From: Stenopsyche tienmushanensis | Lineage: Eukaryota > Arthropoda > Insecta > Trichoptera > Stenopsychidae | Assembly (NCBI GenBank): GCA_008973525.1 | Contig: WACJ01000006.1 | Location: 992,001-1,056,000, forward strand | Length of the DNA: 64,000 nt | Direction of reading: 5' to 3' | In this document: piece after piece, positions 1 to 11,139 of the stretch | Numbering within the stretch: position 1 is the stretch's first letter | Layout: every line of letters starts with the position of its first letter | The notes under the pieces: model-generated | Told to the model about the DNA's origin: nothing | Databases searched by the model: none | What the model saw: the letters and a program-made list of their open reading frames with translations, nothing else | Position numbers and translations under genes: made by a program

Positions 1-929
1 AAACAGAATTTAAAGATAATCAATAAATTTATCAATTAAGACTTGAAATAAACAAGACATCCTTGCACAATATATACTAATCACTTCTCTCATTAATTTT
101 TCAATAAATAATTTGTATGCGATTCTGGAAAATCCTTAAATATCGAGAATTTAATGTATATTTAAATATAATAAAATCATGTTTATTATTCAATTAATTA
201 TTATAATATTAAGGATTACAAGACATATTTTATTTAATCTTTTTTTAACATCATTCATTTTTTATAGTGACATCCTTGAATTCTCGAATTTTCTATTGTA
301 TAATGCACTTAATATATATATATTATAAGATTTTGATTTTAAATAATATTTCACTTTATTTCATGGCTCGCTAAATACCAAATTATGGAAATTGTTGCTG
401 AATATTATTTAGTATAAACTTAATATTTTCCCTTGTTAGAAAGAGTTTGATTTGATACATCAAATTATTCCTTATTTTAAATGGAATTATTTTCGATTGA
501 AAACCTTTTTTATTTATGCAAATAAATTAAAACTTGCAGTTAGGGAATACGATTATAAATTTGGGTATTTTTTAACAAAATTCTTATTTATTTTAACGAT
601 GAAAGGATAAAATTCACCTATTTTCTGTAAAAACTATACCCCAATGTTAAATTTTACCGGACCGGAATATAATCAAAGTGGTCCTTTTACAGTCAGTTTG
701 TATCGAGACACGGTTCAGGAAACACGTGCTTTTTGTTGCAGCTAATAAATACATTTTGTGAATTTATTATTTTCGTTTTGAATTCATTTTAGTATTATTC
801 ATAAACAATGTTAAGATAAATAATCGAAGATAATCATGATAGATATTATCCTAATGATAGATATAGCATTTTAAAGAAGAAGAGCGTTTCGATTTATATA
901 TAAAACAATACTCCTGATATGGTTTGTAT
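1..929. other. AT-rich stretch, nothing recognised
   Basis: Very AT-rich DNA with no ORF of note and no terminal repeats or motif that I can tie to a known element. It ends at the TA target of the mariner relic. Confidence 0.6.
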
Positions 930-931
930 TA

Positions 932-1776
932 TTAGGGTGAGTCATAAATACTTGCCGGCGAAAAGAAACCCTTATGATTATTCGATTTTACCCTTGATGA
1001 GTCCACGTCAATCATCTAGGAAATTGTTAGGGAAACTTAATACGTCACAATCAACCATTTGGCGGTACTTGGAAAAATTGAAAAAGGTCAGCAAATTGGG
1101 TGGGTATGTGTAACATAATCTTAGTGAAGACAATAAAGAAAATCGCACACAAGTCTCCTCTCACGACAAAAAATTGTACAATTTTTAAGCAGAATATTTA
1201 ATGGAGATATAAAATGGGTAACCTACGATAATGTTGTATTCAAAAGACAGTGGATTGATAAAAATCAACCACCTTTTCCATATCCTAAAGCCAATATTCA
1301 TAGGGGGGATAAAAATATTGAATGTATGGTGAGATCGTCGAGGTATAATCCACCACGAACTTATAAAACGAAAAGAAACAATCAGTGCCGATAAATACAT
1401 TTAACAGCTTTAACGTGTTTAAGAAAAATGCCCTTATCTCGTGAATCGGAAAAATGTCATACTGTTGCACAATAATGCAAAACCGCACACAGCAAAGTTG
1501 ACGCACCAAAAAAAATCTGGAACTTGGGTTTACTGTCTGTTCACATCCCCCATAATCCCTGTAACTTGCCCGATCTGACTACCACTTATTGTTTTCTTTG
1601 AAGAATTTCTTAAATAGAAAAAAAAATCAAAAATTAAGATGAAATCACGCTATCGAAAATTTCTTTTCCCCTTAATAATAGTGAATATGTAATAGAGTAA
1701 TATTGCTTTGTTATTTTGTTAAAGATAAATAAATGTTTGAAAAAAGAAATCGGCAATTGTTTATGACTCAACCTAA
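932..1776 (+). mobile_element. Mariner element, internally deleted, both TIRs present
   Basis: The left end reads TTAGGGTGAGTCATAAATAC and the reverse complement of the right end reads TTAGGTTGAGTCATAAACAA; both are followed by a TTGCC-type continuation. Each end is flanked by TA (930-931 and 1777-1778), the target of Tc1/mariner transposition. At 845 bp it is well short of the roughly 1.3 kb of an intact mariner. The encoded transposase is broken (separate entry). The ends have survived better than the coding part. Confidence 0.88.
997..1610 (+). pseudogene. Mariner transposase relic (mauritiana-type)
   Basis: Mariner transposases cut and paste their own element using an N-terminal helix-turn-helix and a D,D34D catalytic core. 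Visible pieces in order are the HTH segment SQSTIWRYLEKLKKVSKLG (about 1045-1100), the first catalytic block GDIKWVTYDN with its Asp codon at 1206-1208, the block QWIDKNQPP after it, and LLHNNAKPHTAKL near 1465-1503. In the last block the usual HDN reads HNN, so the second catalytic Asp is Asn (1471-1473). The SPDLAPSDYHLF block is degraded, with no Asp at the third catalytic position. Stops and frame changes separate all pieces. The family is clear; the copy cannot make an active enzyme. Confidence 0.85.
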
Positions 1777-1778
1777 TA

Positions 1779-3700
1779 TATTTTAAGCCAGCATGGAACA
1801 AACTTACATTTACAGGATATCATATTCTTTTACATTGGAATGCTAATACATTATATGTATACTCACTAATACGATGTTACTTGACGATTTCCATCATATG
1901 ATTGATGCAAATTTTGTCGCGTACTTGTCGATAATACAAATTATGAATATACTTTGGAAGACGTGTTTTTGATTCTCACGACCAAATTTAGATAGAATGT
2001 CAATATGAGGAAAAAGAAGATTTCTTCTCTCAACTGAATGTTTTTTTTTTACAGAGATCTCTCATATTCGAATTCTAATTTATTGCGTCCAACCGAAAAA
2101 GACTCGATCGATAACATCGTGATATCGTTTTTTTCGACACAAATTAGCAACATCCTTCGTGTTTTTATTTGGACCATTAAAGTCGTCTTAACACGAAGCA
2201 GACGCGCGCTGCTTCAATAAAAATGTCTTATTGTAAATAGAATTGTGAAGCCGTTTTTAGATGGGTTTTAAAATGTTCGACGGTGGCCTTTATATTTCGC
2301 AGTTTTTCGACATGTTATAAATATACTATATGAATAATCGTTGAATTATTGATGTTGTTTTACAAAAAATAATAAAGGTTGTCGTTTTTTGAAATTTCGA
2401 TTCGATTAAAAATGGTGACTTTCCATTCCTCGCGGTTCCCGCAAAAATGATTATAACTTTTTTCAAACTGGTGTTAATTAGATTATTATTTTTTTTTTTT
2501 TTTACAAAAATAGCCATGTACGATTAAGTGACTCTCAAACTTTAGATATGCTTTTTATTTTCGTTGTAATCGAATATTGCACAACGAAAAACTAACACAA
2601 TGGCGATAATGGCATAAGACGATTTGACATCTACTAAGAGTCATTCTGTCCTAATAAATCTTGGAAAGGAGTTTTGCCGTATCCTATTTATAAAAAAATA
2701 ACTTCGAAACAATATTGGCAGAATATTGAAGCATTCAAAAGAAAAGGAAGATATTGATGCAAATATCACTAGCATTATATGACATCTTGCTAGAATGTAT
2801 GCATGTAAATCACTGGGGATTGGAATATAATAACATAATTTTATGACTCATAACTTATACAAAGATTGTAAAAGTGTTCTAAGAAATATAAACGAAAACT
2901 ACAAATTGCCTTAATAAAAAATATGAACTTGTTAATGCAGTTATAATGATTATAAGAGTGAAATTTTGATCTATCGATCTTAATTTTTTACGGCCGTTTC
3001 AATCTGATCACACCCCAAGAACTTGACACTTTTATCGATGCTTATCAAGCACCACTTTAGCACTGATGAGTTATAGCGACAAGTTTAATGTTCTATAATA
3101 GTCATTTTTTCAAGTGTGCTTTCAACGGTTTAAGTGTCATTAAATTGTATGAGAAGGAAGTAAATGTCATCGAAGACAGTTGAAGATGCTTGAGAATTAA
3201 CTGCGATATTGACATTGATCATTGAATACTTTGTAAATTGAAAGATTGTACGATTCAATATTCATTAGCATTCAACGCAAATGTGATGAAGTAGACAATT
3301 CCGGATAATGGACAGTTTATTAACATTCTGTTATTATTCGATTTACAATGAGACATCTTGAAGAAAAATTAATCAAACGTTTATATATGTTTAAATAGCT
3401 TTTATCTATGACCATAATCACATTAAAGTGGGATATTATACGTGAATTTGAATTATTGCCATAATTTATACCATTGATATCCATTGGCGCATCTTAGGAT
3501 TAATCAATAAGTTTTAACACAATTTAGTTTTGTCAGTTTGTTGATTCTTTTCATTGTAAATTTCATTTTAAAAAATGAATGATAATATAAGTCCTTATTT
3601 TTGCCATCTTTCATAACTCTCTGCAATTCTTTGTTAATCAAGCTCAATCAAATATTGATTGGTGAGGTCCTTCACGATCCTTCACGAACGTTGATTGATT
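1779..3700. other. AT-rich intergenic DNA, no gene seen
   Basis: I find no recognisable coding segment or terminal repeat. A long pyrimidine tract ending in ACAG near 2040-2054 looks like a splice acceptor, but the frame behind it (about 60 codons) resembles nothing I know and has no clear donor. Confidence 0.55.
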
Positions 3701-3708
3701 CATTGCTA

Positions 3709-4070
3709 TCCTCCAGACCTGTCTGTGGAATATAATATATGACGGACTGCTGAAGACACCACTAATGGACGGAGCCAAAATGGTCGCATTCGCTGATGAC
3801 GTTGCCATCCTAGTCACCGCCAAATCCACGGAGATCCTGCGAACGACTTGCGAGGACGTGCTGAGGAAGGCCAAGAAGTGGCTGATAGGAGCTGGAGCTC
3901 GTTGTTTAAAAAACGGAGACCCTCTTTTGGAAGGAGAGGAGGGGTTTTAGTGGGTAACCGGATCTGGATTTACATTTTTGGAATTGGTTTAATTTTATAT
4001 GTGTTTTGGGCCCGATATGTGTGTTTAAAATATTTCCCCTCCTCGCGCAAAAAAAAAGAAAATAAAAGTA
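3709..4070 (+). mobile_element. R1-clade LINE fragment (reverse transcriptase core joined to 3' UTR)
   Basis: From about 3731 the frame reads LWNIIYDGLLKTPLMDGA, then VAFADDVAILVTAKS, then about 25 residues of the RT palm ending in KKWL. FADD is the catalytic box of non-LTR reverse transcriptases, and the text is typical of the R1 clade. The frame then jumps at about 3893-3905 to a 3' UTR starting GGGGTTTTAGTGGGTAA and ending in a C-rich block (ATTTCCCCTCC) plus an A-run near 4048-4057. The same UTR pattern occurs at the ends of the 46.5 and 53.2 kb copies. The element is therefore deleted internally and 5' truncated. Both catalytic Asp residues of the box remain, but the protein is a stub. 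Confidence 0.82.
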
Positions 4071-4081
4071 AGTTAGTATAC

Positions 4082-4275
4082 CTGTAGTCTCGCGATTGAG
4101 TGATTGGACTAGTAACTCGATTGTCATGAGTTCAAATTTACAGGCGGTATGGCTGGCCACCACATTTTTAAAACATATATTCACTATGAAAAACCATGTA
4201 AAAATGGTTGGCAATAATTCCATAAAAGGGATTGCTAAAAGTCAAGTGGTAAATATCGACTTTCCATATTATTAT
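4082..4275 (+). repeat. Possible tRNA-derived SINE head
   Basis: Directly behind the LINE A-tail, the sequence GTAGTCTCGCGATTGAGTGA with GGACTAGTAACTCGATTG and GAGTTCAAATTTAC resembles the A-box and B-box halves of a tRNA-Ser-like SINE head. The spacing (about 35-40 bases between boxes) suits a pol III promoter. The following 130 bases are unrelated to tRNA, as in SINE bodies. There is no second copy in the window, so this rests on motif resemblance only. Confidence 0.4.
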
Positions 4276-5080
4276 TTTTAAAAGACCTTCATATTTGAAT
4301 GGATCAAAATCGAATCGAATTTACATAAACCTTGATAGGTTTAATTGATTTTAAAAATTAAATAATTTCAGTTTTAGTTAATTATGACCCTAATAATATA
4401 TGTATACGTATGTTTTAAATTTGCAAATGAAAGAATTACTATTGTTTTTATATATTGGTCGTAATTCGAAATTATTAAAACATCTTTTAAGATTTTTTTA
4501 AGAGTTAAAACAGTTTTATATAACAGATTTATTTAACTTGTGTTTTTCGCGAAGTTTTTGATTTTTGTCTGTTGTAAAGATAAATGACACATGGCGGTCC
4601 CCCGACGGAAATGTGTTAACATGATGAAGGATATATTTAATGTAGTGTTTTTTTAAAAATATTTTGAAACATATGCAAATAGTACGTCTGAAAATCTTGA
4701 TAAATTCTTCATGATTTTATTACCAAGCAAATATTTTTTTAAGCTTAGGATCTATTCAAAATTGCCGCTAGGAGATATAAGAACGATATAAAAAAGTCAT
4801 ACGCCAAAGGTTAACTGTCATATTATTGGCATAATGTCGAATATAAATCTTATGCGTGTTAAGTCAATTGAACATAAATTTATTTGAGTGCGTTTTGGAA
4901 GCCTTGGACATAATGTATGCATAAATCTTATAAAATTCCACGACGTTTACAAGAAGTCGACCGCTGTCAGGTCAAGTGACCCGCAAGAGATTAAAGACAT
5001 TGATGCCGTTTGAGAAGCCCATAAGGAGGTGTAATTTGAGTTAATAAAAATGCAAAACAGCTGTTAGTGTGACTCGGATA
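4276..5080. other. AT-rich intergenic DNA
   Basis: No gene, TIR pair or RNA is seen. Confidence 0.55.
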
Positions 5081-5520
5081 TCACGTTGCCATGTTTATGG
5101 CGATTTAGAGAATAAAGGCCGAGTCAAATGCGACACCAACAATGTATGCGGTTTACGACGTCATTAATTCTCAGTAGGATTCCTGTCATAGAGTCACCGA
5201 GTTATGTCGCTCCTCAGTCAATAAACCTGATGGTCAGTATTCTGGCGAGCTGTCCGGCGATAATGCAAATTGAAGATGTAATCATCCTCGGCTTGACACT
5301 GCTTTATTGCATCGATTTATACACCTGCATATGACCGTGCGAACGTCTCTCTCTTTGTGAATAACTTATGCACTGCGCTTTCTGCATTATGAAGAGCATT
5401 ACTCCTCTATCTTCAATCAATACACCACCACCTGCTTCTTCGCATCTAATCGTCGTCATCCTCAAGTCCTTACACCGCCGGATACATTTGATAAAATCAA
5501 TCGATAGCCTTTAGCATTAA
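5081..5520. other. Less AT-rich unique block, possible regulatory DNA
   Basis: The composition shifts towards balanced bases, with no repeat copy elsewhere in the window and no convincing coding frame. It carries words such as TTTATGGCG, CAATAAA and TTTATTGC, which resemble homeodomain/caudal-type sites. That reading is an inference. Confidence 0.3.
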
Positions 5521-5616
5521 GAATTTATTTTAGCGACACCCATATGCGAGTAGCATTTGCTATGCAGTTTTGCATCCATCTAATGCTTTCTATGATATCA
5601 ATCGGGTTTGATACAG

Positions 5617-6290
5617 GGTGTTTTGCACATGCATCGACAATTTTTTAGAGGGATAGGGAGGAATTTTGCTACGTTTCATACATAGGCCCTGTGACGTGTC
5701 AGGGTTGTCATAAAAGATTTTTTTTCACTTTGAAACATTTTGAAAAAAAAATAAGAATAAAATGTTCTCTTCTAAATTCATTAAACAAAAAACTAACAAC
5801 TATTTTGAACTTAGTTTAGATTTAAAAAGTTCCTTTGATTATACCTTTTCCAACGATTTTCTACATGTTATACAAATCATTCAATAAGTCGCTAAATTTG
5901 AAGAGGTACCAGTTGGATAGGCCAGGATTAAGAAAATACTTTTTATGCTAAGCTGTTTTTATTAAATTTATTTACAAAATTTGTTCAATCTAGGCACCTC
6001 TGCTTTGTATGTACGCACGATACTTTTTCCTTATTTCAACTGTAGTTGTCTTAAGTATTATTTCCTCTTACATTTTTGCAAAGGCGGCGATTATTCTTTC
6101 AAGTAAAATTTATTTTGTGGGCATCCCTGTCGTGTAAATTAATTCTTCTGGCAGTTCTATTTCGTGGCTCGCACGGTCTCTAGACCTGACACCATTGGAT
6201 TGTTTTGCCTGGGGAAGTGCCCTATTATGTGATTCGCACGGTCTCCAGATCTGACACCACTGGATTTCTTTGCCTAGGATTGTACATGTA
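5617..6290 (-). mobile_element. Tc1/mariner-like transposon relic, copy A (rearranged)
   Basis: The terminal segment CAGGGTGTTTTGCACATG and the following block with TTTTGCTACGTTTCATACAT are repeated at 33.13 kb. On the minus strand, 5940-6130 reads like the C-terminal part of a Tc1/mariner-group transposase (ELIYTTGMPT, then a KYRAYIQSRGA segment, with stops). The catalytic motif block (R-S-x-D-L-T-P-L-D-x-F-A-W) lies at 6170-6285 on the opposite, plus strand and is present twice in tandem. In copy B this block and its flank share one strand, so copy A appears to have suffered a local inversion. No open frame survives. Confidence 0.6.
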
Positions 6291-7393
6291 TAAAACAATC
6301 TGAATATGGTGATCAATGATTGTAAATCTACATGTGACGACTAAGCATAAGCATACTTTATTTCTATGTTGTACGATCGAAGAGATCAAACTAAGATGGA
6401 ACAAACAGAAATGGATCACCAGAACACTGAGCATGAAAACCAGACATTTTGTGATTTGCCAATAATTTAACGAGATTAATTAATTTAATCACATTGTAGT
6501 AGTATTAAGAGTACACAGTAAAAAATAAGAGTCACGTAATCTTCATAAAAAAAGTATGAAGACGGACCTGAATCTCATTAACGTAGGGTTCTGCTCTTCA
6601 CAAAGCTCTGGCTTATGACATTCATTCTCTCTGAAAAGCGGACATGAGCACCTAGAGGGCGGGAGAGGAAATATATGTGTTTTTTTTTTTAATTCAACAT
6701 TGTCCGTATCGTTTTGCGTATTGCTACAACGAACTAATTGAATAATTTTAAATACTGGCATCAAATTAAAATCTACAAAGCTGGTTTTTTATTAACAAGT
6801 GGTTCGCGTTTATTATTTTTAAACAAATGTCGTCTACTTTCGATACAAGGTGGCAAAGGTTTCAGTAGACGTGACTAAAGTTGTAGCGCGAGAACTTGAT
6901 TGAAGTTTGGCAACTTTCAAAGTAATGCATATTAAGTACATATAATATTTATTATAATCAGTTACAGCATAATTTCATTCTTGTAAATATAAGACGTTTA
7001 TTTAATATTTATTTACAAGTCTGAAAAATGATTATGTCTCCAACAACATCATTACGGTAGACTTTGTTTACTTACAAAACCAAAACAATAAAATGAGAAA
7101 GAATCAGCTTTTGTATGAATAATTACACAAACAATGTCGTTGCCTACCCTATTATTATCTATATAATTATATACTTAAAAAATACAATAATGCATTACCA
7201 TTTACACGATTAATATTTTTCAAGAGGATATCCCGTCATTATGGTTGAGCTGATTGGTTTTATGGACATTTTATGGTTTTTTTTTAAATAATTCAATATG
7301 TACCATTTTATTATCTTATTCTGGTAAAAATTAAAATGTATTAAATATCTAAATGTGTTTTATATAAACAATGCAGAGACAGCGAAATGCTAC
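6291..7393. other. AT-rich intergenic DNA
   Basis: Nothing recognisable. A short less AT-rich patch near 6560-6670 has no coding or repeat identity that I can support. Confidence 0.5.
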
Positions 7394-7397
7394 TTAA

Positions 7398-7899
7398 CCT
7401 GTATGGGAGTACTATCGTAAATATCCGTTTTGACCTTCACTATTCAGAAAGAGCACTCTTGTGCATTGAAGCTCCGAGGCGGACAGAGACAGAGAGAACT
7501 TAGCGCAGTTCGGGAGACTGAGACGGAGAGCTTCTTCATATGCATCGCATGATTGTATAGATTGTTAAGCCCAAATTTATCGACTTATAATGATTTCGAT
7601 TTCAAGTGTGTTATTTGTTTACGCAAAGAAATGACCGAATATTGTGTGTTATCGAGAGTGTTTGTTTATTTAACTGCTTGCCGTTCTTCGCTGCGTGTTG
7701 AATGAGTCTTTATTCAATTATCATTTCCTTCTAAAGGAGGAGCAAATGAATCGATTTTTTGTGCATTGTTTATGTAAAGAAATGACATGGTCTTGTATTC
7801 ACTATCAAGCTGATTAGGAGCTGACAGAAAGTAATCCGTGTAAAGCGATTATGACAACAACGACTTCATCGATTTTAAATTTGCTCACTAACGAAAAGG
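7398..7899 (+). mobile_element. piggyBac-type MITE, family 1, copy 1
   Basis: A 502-bp non-coding element flanked by TTAA on both sides (7394-7397 and 7900-7903), the target of piggyBac transposases. It starts CCTGTATGGGAGTACTATC and ends in GCTCACTAACGAAAAGG, so short imperfect terminal repeats begin with CC. The interior shares the CTATTCAGAAAGAGCACTCT block, a run of GACAGAGA-like words and the GATTTCGATTTCAAGTGTGT block with copies at 8731 and 29868 and, in part, at 24450, 61028 and 63388. It encodes no transposase and would have depended on one supplied in trans. Confidence 0.88.
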
Positions 7900-7903
7900 T
7901 TAA

Positions 7904-8726
7904 TTATCGCATCTCTTCTCTGGACGGGTTCTGTGACTCAATTATATTATGTCGTCCATTCACCATAAATTTCATTATATTATGTGAATAGTTATAATAA
8001 TATATTGTCACGTATTATGTCAATACGAATTTTATAATTTGTAAATATTGTTTAAGCATTTGAAAGTTTTCATTGAAGATGAATTTAAAAAAAATGCGTA
8101 CATATGTTGAATAAAAAGGATTTGAAATGTTTCAGATAGATTGCCTAAATTAAATTGTAAGATAACCGAACTACCTGTCGGTCGACTCAAGAAAGGCACT
8201 GGAAAGAGTCTTTGTATTTTATTTGTCCGCCTGACTTGAAAGTTGAATTGGCAGAGGGTCGACATTATGCCCACCTCTGGTCGCGGCCATGTCTACCGGC
8301 TCCCAAGTGACCACCAATAAAACCATTGGGCCACAACGAGCACTTATCGCTTTTGTCCAAGCACAATTTCTTCGATGATTTCAAGAAATTCTATACTGGA
8401 AGTCTCTCGAGTGTCCCCCTCGTTTTTTTCAGATAATGGGATATTCATTTTGCCGCACGCAATACGAACCTTCGCTTGATTTGAGCAAATATTTCACCGA
8501 TCTAATGCCGCTACATTTTCAGGATTTATGTTAGAAAAAAATGTGTCAAATATATTTTCTATAATAGTATATTTTATTCATTAATTTCAGTCGAATTTAT
8601 TATTCCTAATATGTTAAATTTCAGTTCTTCTTTATTCAATAAATAAGAGATGTGAATGAATCCGAATTAATATGCATGTCTCTCAAGTGCGAAGTTCTGA
8701 TTATTCCCACCTCGCATGACTTTTAT
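7904..8726. other. Spacer between two MITE copies
   Basis: AT-rich, with a somewhat GC-richer patch at 8240-8520 that shows no coding frame or repeat partner. Nothing recognised. Confidence 0.5.
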
Positions 8727-8730
8727 TAAC

Positions 8731-9321
8731 CCCTAAAGGAGTACTATCCCAGAGCCTGGGACTCCCCCCTCCACTATTCAGAAAGAGCACTCTTGTACAT
8801 TGAGCTCGGAGACAGACAAGGACAGAGAGAGAACGTAGTGCAGTTTAGGAGACAGAGACGGAGAGCTTCCCCGCATACATCGCACGATTGTTAGCCAAAA
8901 TTTATCGACTAATAATGATTTCGATTTCGAGTGTGTTATTTGTTTACGCAAAAAAATTACTGAATATTTTGTGCTATTGCTATCAACAGTGTTTATTTAC
9001 AATTGACTACCTCGAATTGAAGATTGTTTTACGCTGATAGAAGCTGACAGAAAGTAGTGTAAGGCCCGATCCACACTATGGTGCCGGTAACGGTTCGATC
9101 TCGCTCTCGGTCTCGGTCCGGTCAAATATTCTCATACAAAAAACGGGATTGGAACGATCCGATAGTGTGAATACTCTGATTGTTTCTTGTGTAAGAATAT
9201 TTGATCGAACCGGGATCGGAGCGAGATCGAACCGTTAACGGCACCATAGTGTGGATCCGGCCTAAAGCGATTATGGCATCAACGATTTCATTGGTTTTAA
9301 ATTTGCTCATTCCTCAAAAGG
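8731..9321 (+). mobile_element. piggyBac-type MITE, family 1, copy 2 (with nested insertion)
   Basis: Begins CCCCTAAAGGAGTACTATCC directly after TTAA (8727-8730) and ends TCATTCCTCAAAAGG, followed by CTAA where TTAA is expected, a one-base decay of the target copy. The total is 591 bp, but 200 bp plus a 3-bp duplication belong to a foldback element inserted at 9063-9262. Without it the copy is about 388 bp, shorter than copies 1 and 3 because a central segment is missing. Confidence 0.87.
9063..9262. mobile_element. Foldback MITE, PIF/Harbinger-type, nested in the piggyBac MITE
   Basis: A 200-bp palindromic element. Its arms begin GGCCCGATCCACACTATGG and, as the reverse complement of the other end, GGCCGGATCCACACTATGG. 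Pairing continues for about 80 bp per arm with few mismatches. It is flanked by TAA on both sides. The uninterrupted site is readable in the sister MITE copies as GTGTAAAGCGATTATG (copy 1) and its equivalent in copy 3, so TAA is a true 3-bp target duplication. GG(C/G)C-type ends with a 3-bp T-A-A target fit PIF/Harbinger. No coding capacity. Confidence 0.85.
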
Positions 9322-9413
9322 CTAAGCTATAATTGAAAAACCATTTTTTTTACATAAATGTATCACCAAATTATCTGCAATTGTATATTTAATGGAAAGT
9401 TGTTCTGTATTAA

Positions 9414-9578
9414 ACTTTCCTTCACCATGATGTATTTACTACAACACGGCTCTAATAGTAGAAATATCGATATGAAATGTAATAGATATGGGGTTCAAAA
9501 TTTTTCAGAATTTTATATGGTGTACCAAATACATATCATGGTAGTGCATGGGTGCTTTTTAGCATAGTAAGGGAAAGG
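9414..9578. mobile_element. Short TTAA-flanked MITE (165 bp), family 2
   Basis: Flanked by TTAA at 9410-9413 and 9579-9582. The left end reads ACTTTCCTTCACC and the right end GGGAAAGG; related copies inside the two hAT elements start CCTTTCCC, so the true TIR is CCTTTCC with one changed base here. The first ~90 bases (ATGTATTTACTAC, then ATATCGATATGAAAT) match segments at 10911-11000 and 34970-35061. The 69-codon frame crossing it is incidental. Confidence 0.8.
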
Positions 9579-9582
9579 TTAA

Positions 9583-9899
9583 TGAAGATGTAAAGTTGCA
9601 TTTAATAATCCAAAATTTAAAACACAATTCTCACATATGTTAGTTTTATTTAAAAAATAAAAATTAGAATTTTAGTATGTCAAATTCATCCCTATAATGG
9701 ATTTGGACCAATAAATATCCTAAAGAAATTGTTTGATAAAATTATTCATTTTTCACTACTATCGATTTATATATTTTTCAGCAAAATTATGTATAGTTGT
9801 TAAATTAAATAATTTTGTATAGGAAAATATTTTAAAATCATTTTTTCAATGATCAAAAAAATAAGTATTGAAATAAATCAAAGTAATCTGGCTGAAAAT
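9583..9899. other. AT-rich spacer
   Basis: Nothing recognised. Confidence 0.5.
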
Positions 9900-10490
9900 T
9901 GAAGGGGGAAGTGCATGTCTGAAACGTCCGGCCATATATAATAGAGGCGAGTGTCGTAATCCGGGAAAACTGAAATACACTTTTCAGGGATTTAGCCGTC
10001 GACGGCGTGTGACGGACATAAATTCCGCGGGATTTTTTGCGTAATCAAATAAATCCTTTTACTTCCGGCCCCTTCTTCCTGCCCGCCACTGTTACACAAT
10101 CGCCGGTTTTATCCTCTTCGGTGAACGAATCTTCGGACCGTGCTCATAAAAAACCCGTTTTCTAGTGGGTGTGGAAATAAAAAGGCCCATGGCGTCGGTG
10201 GACGGCGCTCCTGGTAGTTACGGAAAAAAGAGGAAGGAAATAACAGGCATTTCCCCGGAGAGCCATTTTGGAAAATCACAGCTTTGCAGCCCACAAAATT
10301 ACAGACAAGAGATCGTTTGCTGGAGGCCGACAATCGCGTTAAGCCGAACTAAGCTGGCGACCGCAGAACTCCACCTCCTCCACAAAACCTCTTGTACTCC
10401 TCCTCGCCAACCCTTCTGCTTTACTTCTTCGCATTGTGCCGGATGTGTGCTCACAGTTGTCATTTGATCCTTTGATACACCGTGCTAACT
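9900..10490. other. GC-richer unique block, possible conserved non-coding DNA
   Basis: Markedly less AT-rich than its surroundings and without repeat partners in the window. Overlapping frames of about 75-100 codons exist on both strands (for example 10165-10467 plus), but none resembles a known protein or shows splice signals, and frames this long are expected when AT content drops. CGTAATCAAATAAAT and ATAAATTCCG are the kind of words found in insect regulatory DNA. Confidence 0.3.
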
Positions 10491-10910
10491 CGAGATTGCA
10501 TTTGAATTACAAGAAAGCCCATTAAGAAGATTACCATGATACAGTTACTAGATTCGTTATTTACACACGAAACAATCGTGTCAGTATTTAAATATATATT
10601 GAATTAAATGTATGTCTGTCTGTTTTTCGTGCAGTCAGATACCTTGTTATGATCGAATTACTTGATATAAACCAATCTATATATTGATACAATAAAAAGC
10701 AATTTAACTTTCAAATTTCCAGTAAAATTTCCAAAAACTTCAAGTACTCCTCACCGACACGACGAAGGCTAATAAATCGAGACATTCCCGCCGAAATCAG
10801 GACGCCTGGAAACAGTGGCGTAACTACTAATTGGCAAGCTTAGGCAACGCCTAGAAGCAGTAAATGTCTAATCTATATGTACATATATGTTTATCAAATT
10901 GTTATATTAA

Positions 10911-11000
10911 CCTTTCCCTACCGGTGATGTATTTACTACACTTCGACTCTAATAATGGGAATATCGATATGAAATATGATAGATACAGGGTTCAGATTTT
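10911..11000 (+). repeat. Half of MITE family 2 captured inside hAT copy 1
   Basis: TTAA (10907-10910) is followed by CCTTTCCCTACCGGTGATG, then ATGTATTTACTACAC and ATATCGATATGAAAT, all shared with the 9414-9578 MITE. Similarity stops after about 90 bases, before the MITE's right end. The same truncated half sits at the equivalent place in hAT copy 2. Confidence 0.75.
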
Positions 11001-11139
11001 TTATATTCCTTCGTAATATAATTACGAATCCCAACAAGGTATTATAGTATATGTATAAGTATTCATCTGCAGTGATGGAAATAAATAATTTGTCGGGAAA
11101 TCGGGAATTTTGCAAGTTTTAGTTCGTGTCCCAGCAAAA

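Noticed and set aside
2040..2220. Exon candidate behind a T-run plus ACAG
   Set aside because: The frame is short, has no homology, and no donor site or neighbouring exon can be found.
10165..10467. 100-codon plus frame starting at an ATG
   Set aside because: No homology, overlapped by a 74-codon minus frame, and explained by the lower AT content of the block.
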